64,000 nucleotides of DNA from contig VSDK01018725.1 in NCBI GenBank assembly GCA_009767595.1, positions 146,390-210,389 on the forward strand, read 5' to 3'. Positions 31,999 to 42,552 of this stretch are shown here, in pieces (within the stretch, counting starts at the first letter, position 1; the number at the start of each line of letters is the position of its first letter). The translations under genes and the position numbers were made by a program. Source of the stretch: Symbiodinium kawagutii. Its lineage: Eukaryota > Sar > Dinophyceae > Suessiales > Symbiodiniaceae. A model generated the notes under the pieces. That model saw only the letters and a program-made list of their open reading frames with translations. It searched no databases and was not told the origin of the DNA.

Positions 31999-32810
31999 TG
32001 TAAATAGTCTTTCATACACTGTTGTGTATGGCTCAAGTATTACAGCTGACGCCTAGAGAAAAAGAGAACCTGCTCGCTTCGCTCGCAGTCTCGGTGTTAG
32101 ACCAGGGCACCTTGCAGTAGCTAGTGGGCTACCGGGGAATATCCCCTTCAAGTGGTAGCGGAGCTTCGTGCTCCTATCCGTCAACGGAGATCTATCAAGG
32201 TAAGTTCCCGATTGACGAAAGAACAGGGGCAACCGAGCATTTGAACCATTCCTAATGGTACAAATTTACAACATTGACTCAGAAGATGACCTGAACTCCG
32301 AATCCTATGAAGATGATGATCATCACTTCCTCTCAGAAGCCGCACTTGCGGCTACAGATCAACCACCAAGTGGAGTTCGAATGACTCCGAAAATGCCACT
32401 AACTTTTGATGGCCAATCCTCATTCTTTGAATTTGAGGATTTGATAGATGACTGGCTAGGCATTACAACCCTAGATCCAGAACGACACGGACCAAGTCTC
32501 AAAAACGCACTGATAGGGTCAGCAACCTTTTACAAAAGTATCTTGGACAATGAACGGTTGCGAGATGCCGAGATGCCGAAAACGGCGTATCCTATTTCAA
32601 AAATACTATTCATCCGTACTTTGTGAAAGGAACAAACCATGTTTTTCTTTGGAGATTTCTGCAGTTCTTTCGCGCCCATTGTGGTAACGTGGAAATTGTT
32701 CACTGGATTGGTCGCTTTGAAATTCTCCTCAGACGTGTAAGACTTGCTTGGATGGATCTTGCCGATATCGACATGGACCCACCCACTCGGCAGATCTCAG
32801 CAGTATAAAC
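31999..32810 (+). mobile_element. Ty1/copia-type LTR retrotransposon, 5' fragment
   Basis: A likely LTR ends in CA at 32150. Two bases later TGGTAGCGGAGC (32153-32164) fits a primer-binding site complementary to the 3' end of a methionine tRNA. A leader and a gag-like frame follow. The LTR start at 31999 (TGTAAATAG) is a guess. No protease, integrase, reverse transcriptase or second LTR was identified; an F2-like sequence interrupts right after gag. Confidence 0.7.
32255..32808 (+). pseudogene. copia gag, frameshifted and truncated
   Basis: Opens at ATG 32255 with an acidic stretch, then the recognisable PLTFDGQSSFFEFEDLIDDW motif (about residues 48-67) and GPSLKNALIGSATFYK, as in dinoflagellate Ty1/copia gag N-termini. 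The frame stops at 32626. The second half (IHPYFVKGTNHVFLWRFLQF, then RVRLAWMDLADIDMD) continues in another frame from about 32608 to a stop at 32806-32808. So at least one frameshift breaks it, and the zinc-knuckle end is missing. Confidence 0.75.
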
Positions 32811-32811
32811 C

Positions 32812-32882
32812 TAGCTGGTTGGTGGTTAGAAATTTTAAATTATAACCAATGCAAGAAAATATCAGCATGTCAACCAGCCATG
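32812..32882. mobile_element. F2-like element inserted after gag
   Basis: CTGGTTGGTGGTTAGAAATTTT on the left, ATATCAGCATGTCAACCAGCC on the right; interior short. Weak match. Confidence 0.4.
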
Positions 32883-33470
32883 CCAAATATGGGGAAAAAT
32901 AACAAATGTTTAAAACAACGAAGCAGCCAGTTTAGTTGGGGCGCCTTGCGAACCATGCTTGCTGACCACTTCTTGGGGAAGATCCACCGTGGCCTTCCGG
33001 GTCAAAATGATAGGCTTTCTTCAAGCTGATCTTTGGGGATGGTTGAACCATCAAGTATCATTAGACATCAGCCGTAAAACCTATCGAAGGACACCTTTGG
33101 CAGTCCCCACAAAGCGTCAGACATCCAGGATATAGTAGGATGAGTTCAGAACATCAAAAATACCCAGAGTTTATCTGATGTTATCTTGGAGGTTCAAATA
33201 GGATTCACCACCATCTCTACAACTGCAAAACCTTCAAGACAAGCTCGAAACAGCTGGTACCTCTGAATTGTTCATCATGGTTTTCCTATCAAAATGGTCA
33301 TCTGCCTTTGCCCTGTGAATGGTTGCGTACCCATTGTGGATGACACCATGACCGTAAATCCCAATATGCATCAAAATTCTGAATCATAAGTGCCCAGCTC
33401 GGACGGAGTCTGCTCACGGTCTTGAATACGATAGTGCAAATATGGAGGGACCGAATGCAAGTGATGACAA

Positions 33471-33750
33471 GTATTAGCTTCAGGACGTAGCTCGCCATCA
33501 CAGTACCTCAGCTTCATCCCAAAGGATGTCACGGAATACGTGCCCTGTTGGCATGTTGAAGACGGCATAGACCAGTGCCCGCATGTAAGCGAAGCGATAA
33601 ACTCAGACATCTCGGACATGAAATCCTTATCTGCTCAAAATGCTGCAAATGCCAAACACTCATTGACGAAATCAGCCAAGGGTTAAAGAAATTGACCCAG
33701 CTGATTACGGGGCTGAATGATCACCAATATGTACCGATATCATAAATGCT
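33471..33750 (+). pseudogene. coding-like remnant, unknown
   Basis: The forward frame GRSSPSQYLSFIPKDVTEY, VPCWHVEDGIDQCPH and SEAINSDISDMKSLSAQNAA is open. It seems to shift into another frame (ISQGLKKLTQLITGLNDHQ) after 33670. The minus strand is partly open as well (RALVYAVFNMPTGHVFRD), so the strand is not settled. It lies downstream of the broken copia element and may be a decayed part of it or a captured gene. Confidence 0.3.
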
Positions 33751-33759
33751 GTACCTTTT

Positions 33760-34600
33760 AAGATGTTTGCTTATTATATGCTCCAGTTCTGGAGGATTGA
33801 TGCGAACAACGACCAACACTAACAAGTGCGTAAATGGTTAACCAATCACAATGAACATATTCTAACGATGCACTTTGGCGGGTGGTTTCCAACCATTTGT
33901 CATTCTCACGCTTCTTGAAACATAGCTTCCAAGGAGCCTAGCAAGTGAATGACTTCGCATCGCTTGGTAGAATTGAACATTGGCCTATCAAGCGAAAGAC
34001 AGAACAAAAATTTTTTTGAAGTGACATGGGCATGCTTACGCAACCTACGAGTTACAATCATGTGGGCGTTCCTCAAGCTTACTCTCCCATCAAAAAGGAG
34101 TGAGTATATAGAGGTTTGTAGCATGGCTCACTTGATGAGCTGCAGGCAGACACTCCACACAGTCGTCATCGTACTGCAGCCGCTGGTGGTTCCGTGACAT
34201 TGTTCAAAGAGGCACCACCGAAACAAAGGATATGATAAGATAGAATCTTGGGACATTTCGTGATTTTACATGCACATCTTGGGTACTGTTCCCCAGTGTA
34301 ACATGAAGCTGATGAAGCTGTGAAGTTCCGAGTTGCTCAATCAAGGGGTACCAAGGGAACCGCCGCTTTTTGTTCTCAAGCGCAAGGTGAACCCATGGCC
34401 GAGCAAACTGGCTGACTAATGATCCGCTGAATTACCACCTTCAGGTAGTCCGGCTTCCCAAGACCCATTCCAAGTCGCCTCTTAAGGATTAGTTCTAGTC
34501 TAATTAGCCTATGGTGGTTGAGATTATTTGAGATTGATATAGTTTTTTCACGGTAGATTGCCATCATCCTTTTTGACAATGCACATTTTTTTGCAGCATC
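33760..34600. other. no gene recognised
   Basis: Unique sequence with short open frames on both strands, none with both composition and splice borders. Possibly decayed retroelement. Confidence 0.4.
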
Positions 34601-34609
34601 AATTGCCAA

Positions 34610-35155
34610 TTTTTGTTTCAACTCTTTTTTGTATCATCAACTTTTGCTTCATTTTTTTATCGCCAACTTTTGCTTCAATTTTTTTGTATCACCAACTTTT
34701 GCTTCAACTCTTTTTTCCATCACCAACTTTTGCTTCAACTTTTTTCGTATCACCAACTTTTGCTTCATTTTTTTCATCACCAACTTTTGCTTCAATTTTT
34801 TGCCATCACCAACTTTTGCTTCATTTTTTATCACCAACTTTTGCTTCAATTTTTTTGTATCTCCAACTTTTGCTTCAACTCTTTTTTCCATCAACAACTT
34901 TTGCTTCAACTTTTTTGTATCACCAACTTGTGTTTCTTTTGTTGTATCACCAACTTTTGCTTCAACTTTTTTGTCATCACCAACTTTTGCTTCATTTTTT
35001 GTATCACCAACTTTTGCTTCAAAGTTTGCTTCAATTTGTTTACATCACCAACTTTTGCGTTTTTTTGTATCACGTTTGCTTCAACTTTTGCTTCAACTTT
35101 TGCTTCGTTTTTTTCTGAATCATCAACTTTTGCTTCAATTTTTTCAACTTTTTGA
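34610..35155 (-). repeat. satellite array, reverse complement of the 24.8-kb array
   Basis: About 18 copies of ATCACCAACTTTTGCTTCAA plus TTTTTTGT, the exact complement of the unit at 24745-25010. The long plus frames (FCFNFFVSPTFAS) are repeat artefacts. Confidence 0.95.
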
Positions 35156-35926
35156 TATTTTATTTTGTTCAAAACGATGTAAGAGGTGTCCTTTCTTAGC
35201 CAGCTATTTTGTCTTAAGCTTTCACGAATCACCACAACAACTGATGAGTCTTTCATGTTTGTTGTTTTTTGATGAAAAAAACCACATCATGGCCAGTCTC
35301 CCAAGAAGAATCCCAGCGCAGCAATAAGATTGGATCAGAGGGGCCTGTTGAGAGCGCGTGGGTGAAAAGTTTGAACGGTTAACACTTGAATAGAAGTAGT
35401 CGTTGTTTTTGTTGAGGCTTGTGTATTTTCCTTCTCTCATGAGCGCGTGGGCCGCTACCATCAAAAGCAGCATGGACACCTGGACTCGAGACAACGCCTG
35501 GTCGATGGATTGCCAGAGGAGACTACGGCCAGGCGATTAGACAGACATTAGTCACTCATCATGTTGGGGTTCAATTACCGAGCCAGTGGTGCTGCACAGG
35601 TGCCCATGAGACGCAAGACTGTGCCTCAATATGTAGTAATTTCATAGCATTTGCTTGCAGAACACCATACTGCAAGCAACATTGTCTCTATATTGACTGG
35701 CTACTGACAATGTCATTCAGGAATGTTTCATGGTTTCCCGTGCAGTATGTTCCTGGTGCTTACTCTGGGTTTAACCAAGGGGGATGCGCAGTTGCCGACC
35801 CATTCTTGGATGGTTTCCCTGTACAAAAGTGGTGGTTCAACCCATGTCAAACGGTTTGTTTCATGCAGGGTAACGGTGGTTGTGACCATCGCTGGCATCA
35901 CCCCCAAGTATCCCCAAGTAGTAGTT

Positions 35927-36025
35927 TTTGGTTTGTCGTTTGATGAACATCTATTATTTTCCCCAGTTTTCACAAATGGTTGGTTGACGACCATGTGTGA
36001 AAGGGGTGGTTCAAGCACCAGCCAG
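35927..36025. mobile_element. F2 inverted-repeat element
   Basis: TTTTTGGTTTGTCGTTTGATGAAC at the left, ACAAATGGTTGGTTGACGACC inside, GAAAGGGGTGGTTCAAGCACCAGCC at the right. Confidence 0.65.
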
Positions 36026-36193
36026 GCTCTCTGGGAAACTGACCTGCAAATTAAAACGAACCTTTTTAAAGGCAAACCATCTACAAATGATGGATGTTTT
36101 ACTTCCAGGTTCGGTGTCCATGGGGTACTTATGATTTCCCATCATAATGGTATTCATCATCCAGGTATTAAGCTGGTATTAATTTGGTATTAG
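36006..36193 (+). CDS. possible exon after F2 acceptor
   Basis: After the AG of GTGTGAAAG the frame GSSTSQALWETDLQIKTN, LFKGKPSTNDGCFTSRFGV is open to TAG at 36191-36193. A GTTCGG donor near 36112 may end it earlier. Supports the idea that F2 ends act as acceptors. Confidence 0.3.
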
Positions 36194-36412
36194 GCATCAT
36201 GAATCATAGGCATCCAAACACCCTGGTACTCATTCCTACTAAAGCATCTCATGATTGCCTTGTAATGGTAGCTGAACCAACCACTATAACCATACTTAAT
36301 TCTTAGTTACTCATCATTCACCATTATAGGCATGGTTACTACCGTACACAACTCCTATAACCATGATTACGACTCACTCATCCCCCAGGGTCACAACCGC
36401 CGCGCCTCTCAG

Positions 36413-36450
36413 CTGCGGATGTCGTCCTGAGATCTGTCAGCCAGGAAACT
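36413..36450 (+). CDS. possible micro-exon
   Basis: Acceptor GCGCCTCTCAG, then ADVVLRSVSQETQ. GC-rich compared with its A/T-rich flanks. No clear GT donor. Confidence 0.25.
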
Positions 36451-36807
36451 CAGGGGATTGTAGTGGCTACTAGTGGTTTGATTCTGGTTAATATATGGTT
36501 ATAAGGATTATGCTATAAGTTATAAGGTTACTTATACTGACCGTGGATTATGATTAATTATGGTTAGTTAAGGTGAATTATGCTTAATTGTGGTTACTTA
36601 TGGTTTAATGATGATGATGATGAATAGTTTTAGATTCACTCTTTGGTTGATTATGGTTAACTATGGTTACTTGTGGTACAATTTGAGGTCTTATTGTTGA
36701 ATATGGTCAATACCTAGGTGTATCATTGTGATCTATGGGGGTTTTATAGGGGACCAACAATGATTAATACTACAGGGATAATAACCAACAATACTGGTCA
36801 AACAGCT

Positions 36808-36910
36808 ATTGGTTGGTGGTTTGATTGACATGTTTATTATTTTCCCTATTATTTGGGATGGTTGGTTGGTTGATGAACTTGCGAATATTTTCGGGATGGC
36901 TCACAACCCA
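36808..36910. mobile_element. F2 inverted-repeat element
   Basis: GGTTGGTGGTTTGATTGACA, then GGGATGGTTGGTTGGTTGATG, GCGAATATTTTCGGG, and a decayed right end. Confidence 0.8.
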
Positions 36911-37120
36911 CAAAATTGTGGGTTGTTTGGTTTCTCATCGCTTCCGTAAGATCTTGGTGATTTTCCATGGTTTCTCTACCAATGGGCGGTCGGTTTCCCA
37001 TGGTTTTCCAACCAGTGGGTGGTGGTTGGTTTCCCATGGTTGTTAGACTTGTTTGTCAAAATTGATTTTTGTTTGGGTGGATTTGGAGATGCGGACGGAT
37101 CTTTTGGATTTCACCTGCAG

Positions 37121-37220
37121 GATAGTGCGTGAGAACATCAGCAAGCCATTTCTGGGGGTACGGCAGGTTAAACAACGTATGGATCCAACTTTGAATGAGC
37201 CGCGCCAAAGGAAACCCACG
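37121..37220 (+). CDS. exon, unknown product
   Basis: Acceptor GATTTCACCTGCAG and donor GTAGGT. After one base the frame reads IVRENISKPFLGVRQVKQ then RMDPTLNEPRQRKPT. The same frame is open upstream (LEMRTDLLDFTC), so the exon may begin earlier. Basic, helical; product not recognised. Confidence 0.55.
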
Positions 37221-37675
37221 GTAGGTCGATTCTACAGCCAAACTTGCCACCTTTGAAAGGCAACGTGATCCTATGACAATAGCCAAGGAATATTGCATGA
37301 CCAAGTAAAACAACGACAACATCTCTTCAAAAATCACCTGGCTATTGAAACCTCACTTCAAAAATGACCAAGTATAACAATGGCGCCAATCATCCAATCA
37401 TGATATAGATACGGTTTTGCGTTGTTTCATGGATGAGTTGGTTTCCGGGTTTCCGAGCCGTCGAATTGATATCCGAGTTTGGTAACCGGGCTGGGGTTGA
37501 GTGAGTGATGGGCGCCCTTTTTAGCCACGTTGTGTTGCGATGCTTCAGACTTGACAATAAGGGGTGCCCCTGATGAAGCGTTCTGAATTGGCTGTAGGTT
37601 AACAGCCTATACCCCGGAAATGACCAGATAAATCGAGCCGTTGGCATTTTCATCAATTTTTTCGGTTGGCTCAGA

Positions 37676-37846
37676 TTGACCCATACCCATCCATGGCTCA
37701 GCAGTCGCTCCTATCTGGCGAGCTGGGTCAATATTAACCATCAATAGTGGGGGTTGATAACACTATAACCAACAAAACTATAAGGAAAACAATGGTTGAT
37801 GATGGGGGAACCAGGGGGACTAAGGGTGAACTGACCCACTGCCATA
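37676..37846. mobile_element. F3 element, extended left end
   Basis: GCTGGGTCAATATTAACC and CTGACCCACTGCCATAC are the F3 ends. An extra TTGACCCATACCCATCCATGG lies to the left at 37677. The sequence TCAGCAGTCGCTC occurs at 37696 and again at 37851. Confidence 0.75.
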
Positions 37847-37850
37847 CCGT

Positions 37851-37962
37851 CAGCAGTCGCTCAACTTGGCCTCCAGGTGGGACTTCTGTGGAGACCACGG
37901 TGTGGCAGCTCAGGGCAGCTTGAAGCTACGAGGATGGATGGATAAGCGCCCAGATTAATATG
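37851..37962 (+). CDS. possible exon
   Basis: Frame LASRWDFCGDHGVAAQGSL then KLRGWMDKRPD to TAA. It starts at the right-hand copy of the 13-base duplication beside the F3 element. Confidence 0.3.
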
Positions 37963-38111
37963 TTGTGGTCAATGGTCGATGTTTGATAAGAAAATAATCA
38001 GGCTCAATAATGGTTGATGTATATGGTTGATGTTTCATAAAACATGATAAGGCTCAATAATGGTTCATGACAATGGTTGATAACAATAATGGATGTCCAT
38101 GTTGTGTGTAT

Positions 38112-38215
38112 TGGCGTTTCTCAAGTCATAGGGAACACCCAAAATGATTGGCTCACTATAAATTATGAAATTTCGATGATTTGGAGGTTACGCTGAGTTT
38201 GAGAAAATCCGTCAT
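38112..38215. mobile_element. F1 inverted-repeat element
   Basis: GGCGTTTCTCAAGTCATAGGG at the left, ACGCTGAGTTTGAGAAAATCC at the right. Confidence 0.75.
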
Positions 38216-38445
38216 TTGTAGTTGGTTTGCCTATGAAAAATGACGATTTTGGGCTTCCGGGTTAGTCCAGAGTGCCATTTACAAACCTGGAAGCTCAAAA
38301 CCACCGTTTTTTAGGTAACACCATCTCAAAACTACCATTTGTATAGGTAGACCCATGGTAAACAGTTTCCACGTGACCAGATTAGTTGACCAGAGTGTGA
38401 TCATTGCTTCACCTTGCTAAATCATGCCTAGAAACCCCCATGTTG

Positions 38446-38467
38446 GTTATATATATATATATATATA
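38446..38467. repeat. (AT)n microsatellite
   Basis: Eleven AT units. Confidence 0.9.
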
Positions 38468-38692
38468 GTTGGTACATTCCATATTCTTGTTGGTGAACTT
38501 ATCCCCTACCATTTTAATCACCATTGAGATGTATACCCCTGTGAATGAATCCAAAACCTGAAATTGCTTGTGAAAAACTGAAATTCCTGATGTATACCCC
38601 TATAAAACCCCTATGATCATTGCTTGTTCCCGAGGTCCCTATATTATTTACCACGACATTACGTGTGATCATGGTCGCACCGTGCTCCCAAG

Positions 38693-38814
38693 CCCTGGCC
38701 TCGCTCCCGCCGCACGAACCGCTTGTGGTGAAACGCGCCGAGGAACCGCACCGAAGCCCAGGCAGAAGCGCGGGTGCTGCGGCACATGGGGGGCCCAGCA
38801 GTTGGATGAGCCCG
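38693..38814 (+). CDS. exon, unknown product
   Basis: Acceptor GCTCCCAAG and donor GTAGGG around 122 GC-rich bases. Best frame: LASLPPHEPLVVKRAEEPHR then SPGRSAGAAAHGGPSSWM. Another forward frame is also open (ARTACGETRRGTAPKPRQ). Low complexity, so the frame is uncertain. Confidence 0.4.
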
Positions 38815-38939
38815 GTAGGGCACCCGGTGGTGGTTTCTCAGCTTGGAGACCTCAAAGATATGGTTGGTTTCTAGTGGAGAAGAAGGCTTAATTTCATAGG
38901 GGATAGTATCATTGATATCCAATTAGCTGGGAGATATAC

Positions 38940-39017
38940 CAGCTACAATGGTTGGTTTATGACTGTTAATAAACTGGATGAGAACTGGGGCCCTATGACT
39001 TGAGAAACACCCATATG
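38940..39017. mobile_element. F1 element, right part
   Basis: ACAATGGTTGGTTTATGACTG interior and CCCTATGACTTGAGAAACACCC right end. It abuts an F3 element. Confidence 0.7.
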
Positions 39018-39142
39018 GAAGGCCGAGGTCAATATTAGCCAACCAGGGAAGGGGTAGATGAACGTCCTAAGAAAGAGGAGCAACTGGTCATTTGGGGGAT
39101 GCGAACAGCTGGGGGTATAGGGTATTGACCCACTTGCCTACA
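39013..39142. mobile_element. F3 inverted-repeat element
   Basis: CATATGGAAGGCCGAGGTCAAT at the left, GGGTATTGACCCACTTGCC at the right, joined directly to the F1 copy. Confidence 0.7.
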
Positions 39143-39759
39143 AAGTAGGGGATTCTAACAGGAATGCAATCAACCACAGGGGATAGTTGAGCTGATAGGC
39201 AGCAGTCAATGATAAATATTGGGGATGCAATAATCTTGATGGTGCTCTAAATAGCGATGTAATTGCCTATGCTACCCATTTGTTTGTCTATCTGGAAATG
39301 CACCTAGCATCAGGACACGCAAGGATGCTAACTGGTGGTTGTGTAAGTATATATAGGTTAACACTCATTGTTGTTTTGAAGAGGAAAAAGGACATTGCCA
39401 CCTAGAAACGACGAGACAAATAGCAGTCTCAAGGCTAAACATCCCTTTTTTTAGTTGAATCTCGCCAAAGAATAAACTGATATTTTCTGCCGATCCCCGG
39501 CCACAGCCCGCGGTCCCTTGGTCCCTTGATGTCCCTTGGTCGTATGTGAAGGCCTTGCAACATCCTCTTCAGAACTAAAGAGGTGTGGCCAGACACTCCA
39601 TTGCTGCTCTTTGTTTGGGGCCGAGTGGCAGTTGACATCATGGTCATTTTCATGAACAGTTGGATATGCAGCTGGGGTTTTAACCATGGTTACAGGCCCT
39701 ATAAGGTGGCTGAACTAACCCCTAGAAACCATGGGAATTGTGACCACTTACGAGCCGTG

Positions 39760-39860
39760 GGGGTGCACATGCAAGTAGTGGAGCTTCGCCAGGTCAGCTC
39801 AACTGTTTCAGGAGGCCATCGTGTTAGACTTGATACGTTCCATACTTTGGTTCAACCAAG
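39760..39860 (+). CDS. possible exon
   Basis: Frame WSFARSAQLFQEAIVLDLIR or, in the next frame, VVELRQVSSTVSGGHRVRLD. Both open; borders not found. Confidence 0.25.
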
Positions 39861-40635
39861 ATCACAATTTATGTTTTTCACACATACATACACTTGAATA
39901 TAGAGTTGGTGCCAGAGAGATAAAGCAATTGTTATATGATTCTACTTGTTTCACTGCCGATCCGCTGTTGTTTTTCATTTCAACAAGGTAAGCCCTTCAC
40001 CAACGTTTTATTTCTTGGACATGGATCTAGAAGTATCGCAGCAGCGAAGACAGAAAATCAAAAGGACTGGCTTCACATGGTTGACACACAGCTGGCACAG
40101 AAGTGTTGTAGAATATTGAACGAAAACCGGACCATTACTGTACTCATTTCATGCATGTGTTCATTACTTATAATGGGAAACTAACAGTAATCCAGGAAGA
40201 TACGTTCCAAAACTTGTTGCCATGTTCCCCGCTGATTGCTGCACATGAATGCCTATTTTCGTCAATTGTCAAATCTTTGACGCTAACATCTACGGGCCCT
40301 GGCATGCAGGTCCCCATTATGGGCTTCTTTTTTGGCTTAGAAACTGGCGCCAAACAACATCCTCCAGTAAGGCTTTAATGTTTCTGTTGAGAATATGCAT
40401 GCTGAAAATGTTCAACATAAACATCAACCGATTATATATCAAGTACATAAGATTACATTAAGATTATAGAACATGTAGTCGTCAAGCAATTGCAATTCTT
40501 ACAGTAAATACACGGTCCCTGAACAAAGTAGATTATTTGTTACTTGTAAAACAGTGTAATCATCATATTCCCCAGAGATCCCGCCACTTGATTATTAGCA
40601 CTTTCCTTTCTTTCGTGTGCCAGTGAATGTTTGAT

Positions 40636-40880
40636 TTCCAACTGCGGTATAGCCAGCCATTTTCCTATGCAACCTTCAGAAAGCTTGCGCCCTGAGTTCT
40701 TTCCTCGCAGCAGACCTAGCGTTTGGTCACCGATGCCAGGCTCGAATTCGACGCAAGGATGCTCCACCCAGGGCCCCACCTTCTATGCTCAAATGGCACC
40801 TCGAAGCAATGGCGCAAGCCGTGGGGGCAAGCCATGGCCAGGCTGGTATCCCCCAACCAACCCTAAAACTGGAATTGTCC
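40636..40880 (+). CDS. possible exon, Ser/Pro-rich
   Basis: Frame SESLRPEFFPRSRPSVWSPM then GSNSTQGCSTQGPTFYAQMA is open for more than 90 codons. A second frame (APPRAPPSMLKWHLEAMAQA) and the minus strand are open too. Confidence 0.3.
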
Positions 40881-40987
40881 ACCGACTTGACGCACCGATG
40901 TGCACATATGGCTTAGCGCATATGTATATTTAAATATATATAATATGATTATATGTATATTCTATTTGTTTGCACATCACTTGTATA

Positions 40988-41012
40988 TGTATACATATAT
41001 ATATATATATAG
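40988..41012. repeat. (AT)n microsatellite
   Basis: About ten AT units in a wider TA-rich block (40920-41040). Confidence 0.9.
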
Positions 41013-41384
41013 GAGTTATAGAAGTATAGTTATATAAACTGTATAACATGATTCTATGTCGTTTATGCAGTTTTTGTATGGTTTTTATATGTTTTGGATT
41101 GGGGCACTTGTTTGCGCAATTGTTGGCAACCCAGTGATTGTTTCAGTGGGACACCCTTCTCAGGTGACAGCAGTTGTTTGTGGATTGAAAAATCCTATGG
41201 ATGACCTTGCTGGCAAATAGAGGAATGAACATCATCTTGCTTATACCAGGCTGCAGAACCCCGCAGAACCCATTTCAATCAACTTTCGTATACAACCAAC
41301 CATGGTATAAGCAACCTGTGTATGGTCAACCTTGGTATCATCTACCTTTCGGCTTGGCTATAGTCAACCACCCACCTTGGCCAA

Positions 41385-41538
41385 CACAATCAACGTGCTG
41401 ACGGAGAGCCACGGTGGCCCTCAGCTGTTCACCGCGGCGAGCCACGCGGAGCTCAGGTTTTTCTGTGCATCGGAGCAGGAGTGGGTCCTGCTGGAAATTT
41501 GTGCCCAAAGACAGGCGCCGGTCCTTTTCTGTTGCTGA
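41385..41538 (+). CDS. exon, unknown product
   Basis: The frame NVLTESHGGPQLFTAASHAE then LRFFCASEQEWVLLEICAQR is open to TGA (41536-41538). GC-rich among A/T-rich flanks, with protein-like composition. The acceptor is not clear (AATCAACGTG or GACGGAG). Product not recognised. Confidence 0.5.
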
Positions 41539-41689
41539 AAGAGGGGTGCTGATCCCCAAGACCGGCTGTATATATTGCATATTACTGTAAATGAATTTAT
41601 ACATACATGTATATTCATACAAATGTACTCCCGCAAGGCATGTTTACATTGGCATAGGCGAGGTTACACTCATCGTTTTCAAAGCACTG

Positions 41690-41781
41690 TGAAAGTGTGC
41701 TATACGAAGCCTCAATTGATCGCTGCCTTGGTGTTCACCGACCTCCAAAATCAAGGTTGCAGCGCCACCAATAACCCTTGA
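41690..41781 (+). CDS. possible exon
   Basis: Frame KVCYTKPQLIAALVFTDLQN then QGCSATNNP to TGA. No acceptor was identified. Confidence 0.25.
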
Positions 41782-41899
41782 GCCGGGACCTTTAGAAGCC
41801 CTTGCACCAGCCTGCCCCCAGAATGATTTGTCACAAAAGAAAAAACATGAATGGGTGGTTGTTGTGCGTTTGGGCCCCTGTTGTTTGCTCTATACTTGT

Positions 41900-42003
41900 T
41901 CTGGCTGGTGGTTTCAAACATTTTGCGTTTTCCCTAGTATTAGCAAGTGGCTGGTTGGTTGACGAGCGTATGTTTCATGACGGGGTGCTTCAACCACGAA
42001 CCA
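41900..42003. mobile_element. F2 inverted-repeat element
   Basis: CTGGCTGGTGGTTTCAAACA at the left, AGTGGCTGGTTGGTTGACG inside, GGGGTGCTTCAACCACGAACC at the right. A fragment (TTAGGTGCTTCAACCACCAACC) follows at 42069. Confidence 0.8.
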
Positions 42004-42147
42004 ATATTGATAGTTATTAACCATTGTAACCCCATTATTAGCCATGATTAACCACTCATTGACCATGGTTAGGTGCTTCAACCACCAACCAGGTGTACTT
42101 GTTGGTCACTTATCAATTCTCATCTACCAAACCATGCTACTGCGTGA

Positions 42148-42273
42148 CCCGAGGTGCAACGGACTGAAGCAGCCCGGCTGGAAGGCAAACCCCAGGTGGG
42201 AGCCGCAGGATGTGGACATGACGACTGGGAACGTGTTGGGGGGGCCATCCCCGATGGTCAACGGTCATTCTTA
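42148..42273 (+). CDS. possible exon
   Basis: Frames DPRCNGLKQPGWKANPRW to a TAG at 42272, or EVQRTEAARLEGKPQ ending at GTGGGA (42196). The second has a plausible donor. Confidence 0.3.
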
Positions 42274-42478
42274 GCGACCACCAGCGTAGTTGGACCTACA
42301 GTCAGACTATCATAAGCTGGGAAGCAGCAATAGTTGCTGTATCAACTTTGGGTGTGCGACCTGTCATAGTTAGGTGCGACATGTGACTTATCTCACTGCT
42401 GATCATGCTTAGATGGAGTTTGGAGACCCAAGGTGTCGGCATGCCGTCCTTGTGACCTTTGCATGTCAACATCTGCAG

Positions 42479-42552
42479 CATCGCACGGTGAAGCGTCACT
42501 TGGGCACGATCAGGTGGACTGCGAGGAGAAGTACAGCTGGATGGATCACAAG
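42479..42552 (+). CDS. exon, unknown product
   Basis: Acceptor CAACATCTGCAG and donor GTGCGT. After two bases the frame reads SHGEASLGHDQVDCEEKYSW then MDHK. Acidic, protein-like, short. Confidence 0.45.

Noticed and set aside
32025..32045. Relic dinoflagellate spliced leader (TGGCTCAAG in the LTR)
   Set aside because: Only about nine bases match the end of the known leader; too short to claim.
34558..35327. Frames of 180-232 codons rich in F, S and T
   Set aside because: They are translations of the reverse satellite ATCACCAACTTTTGCTTC.
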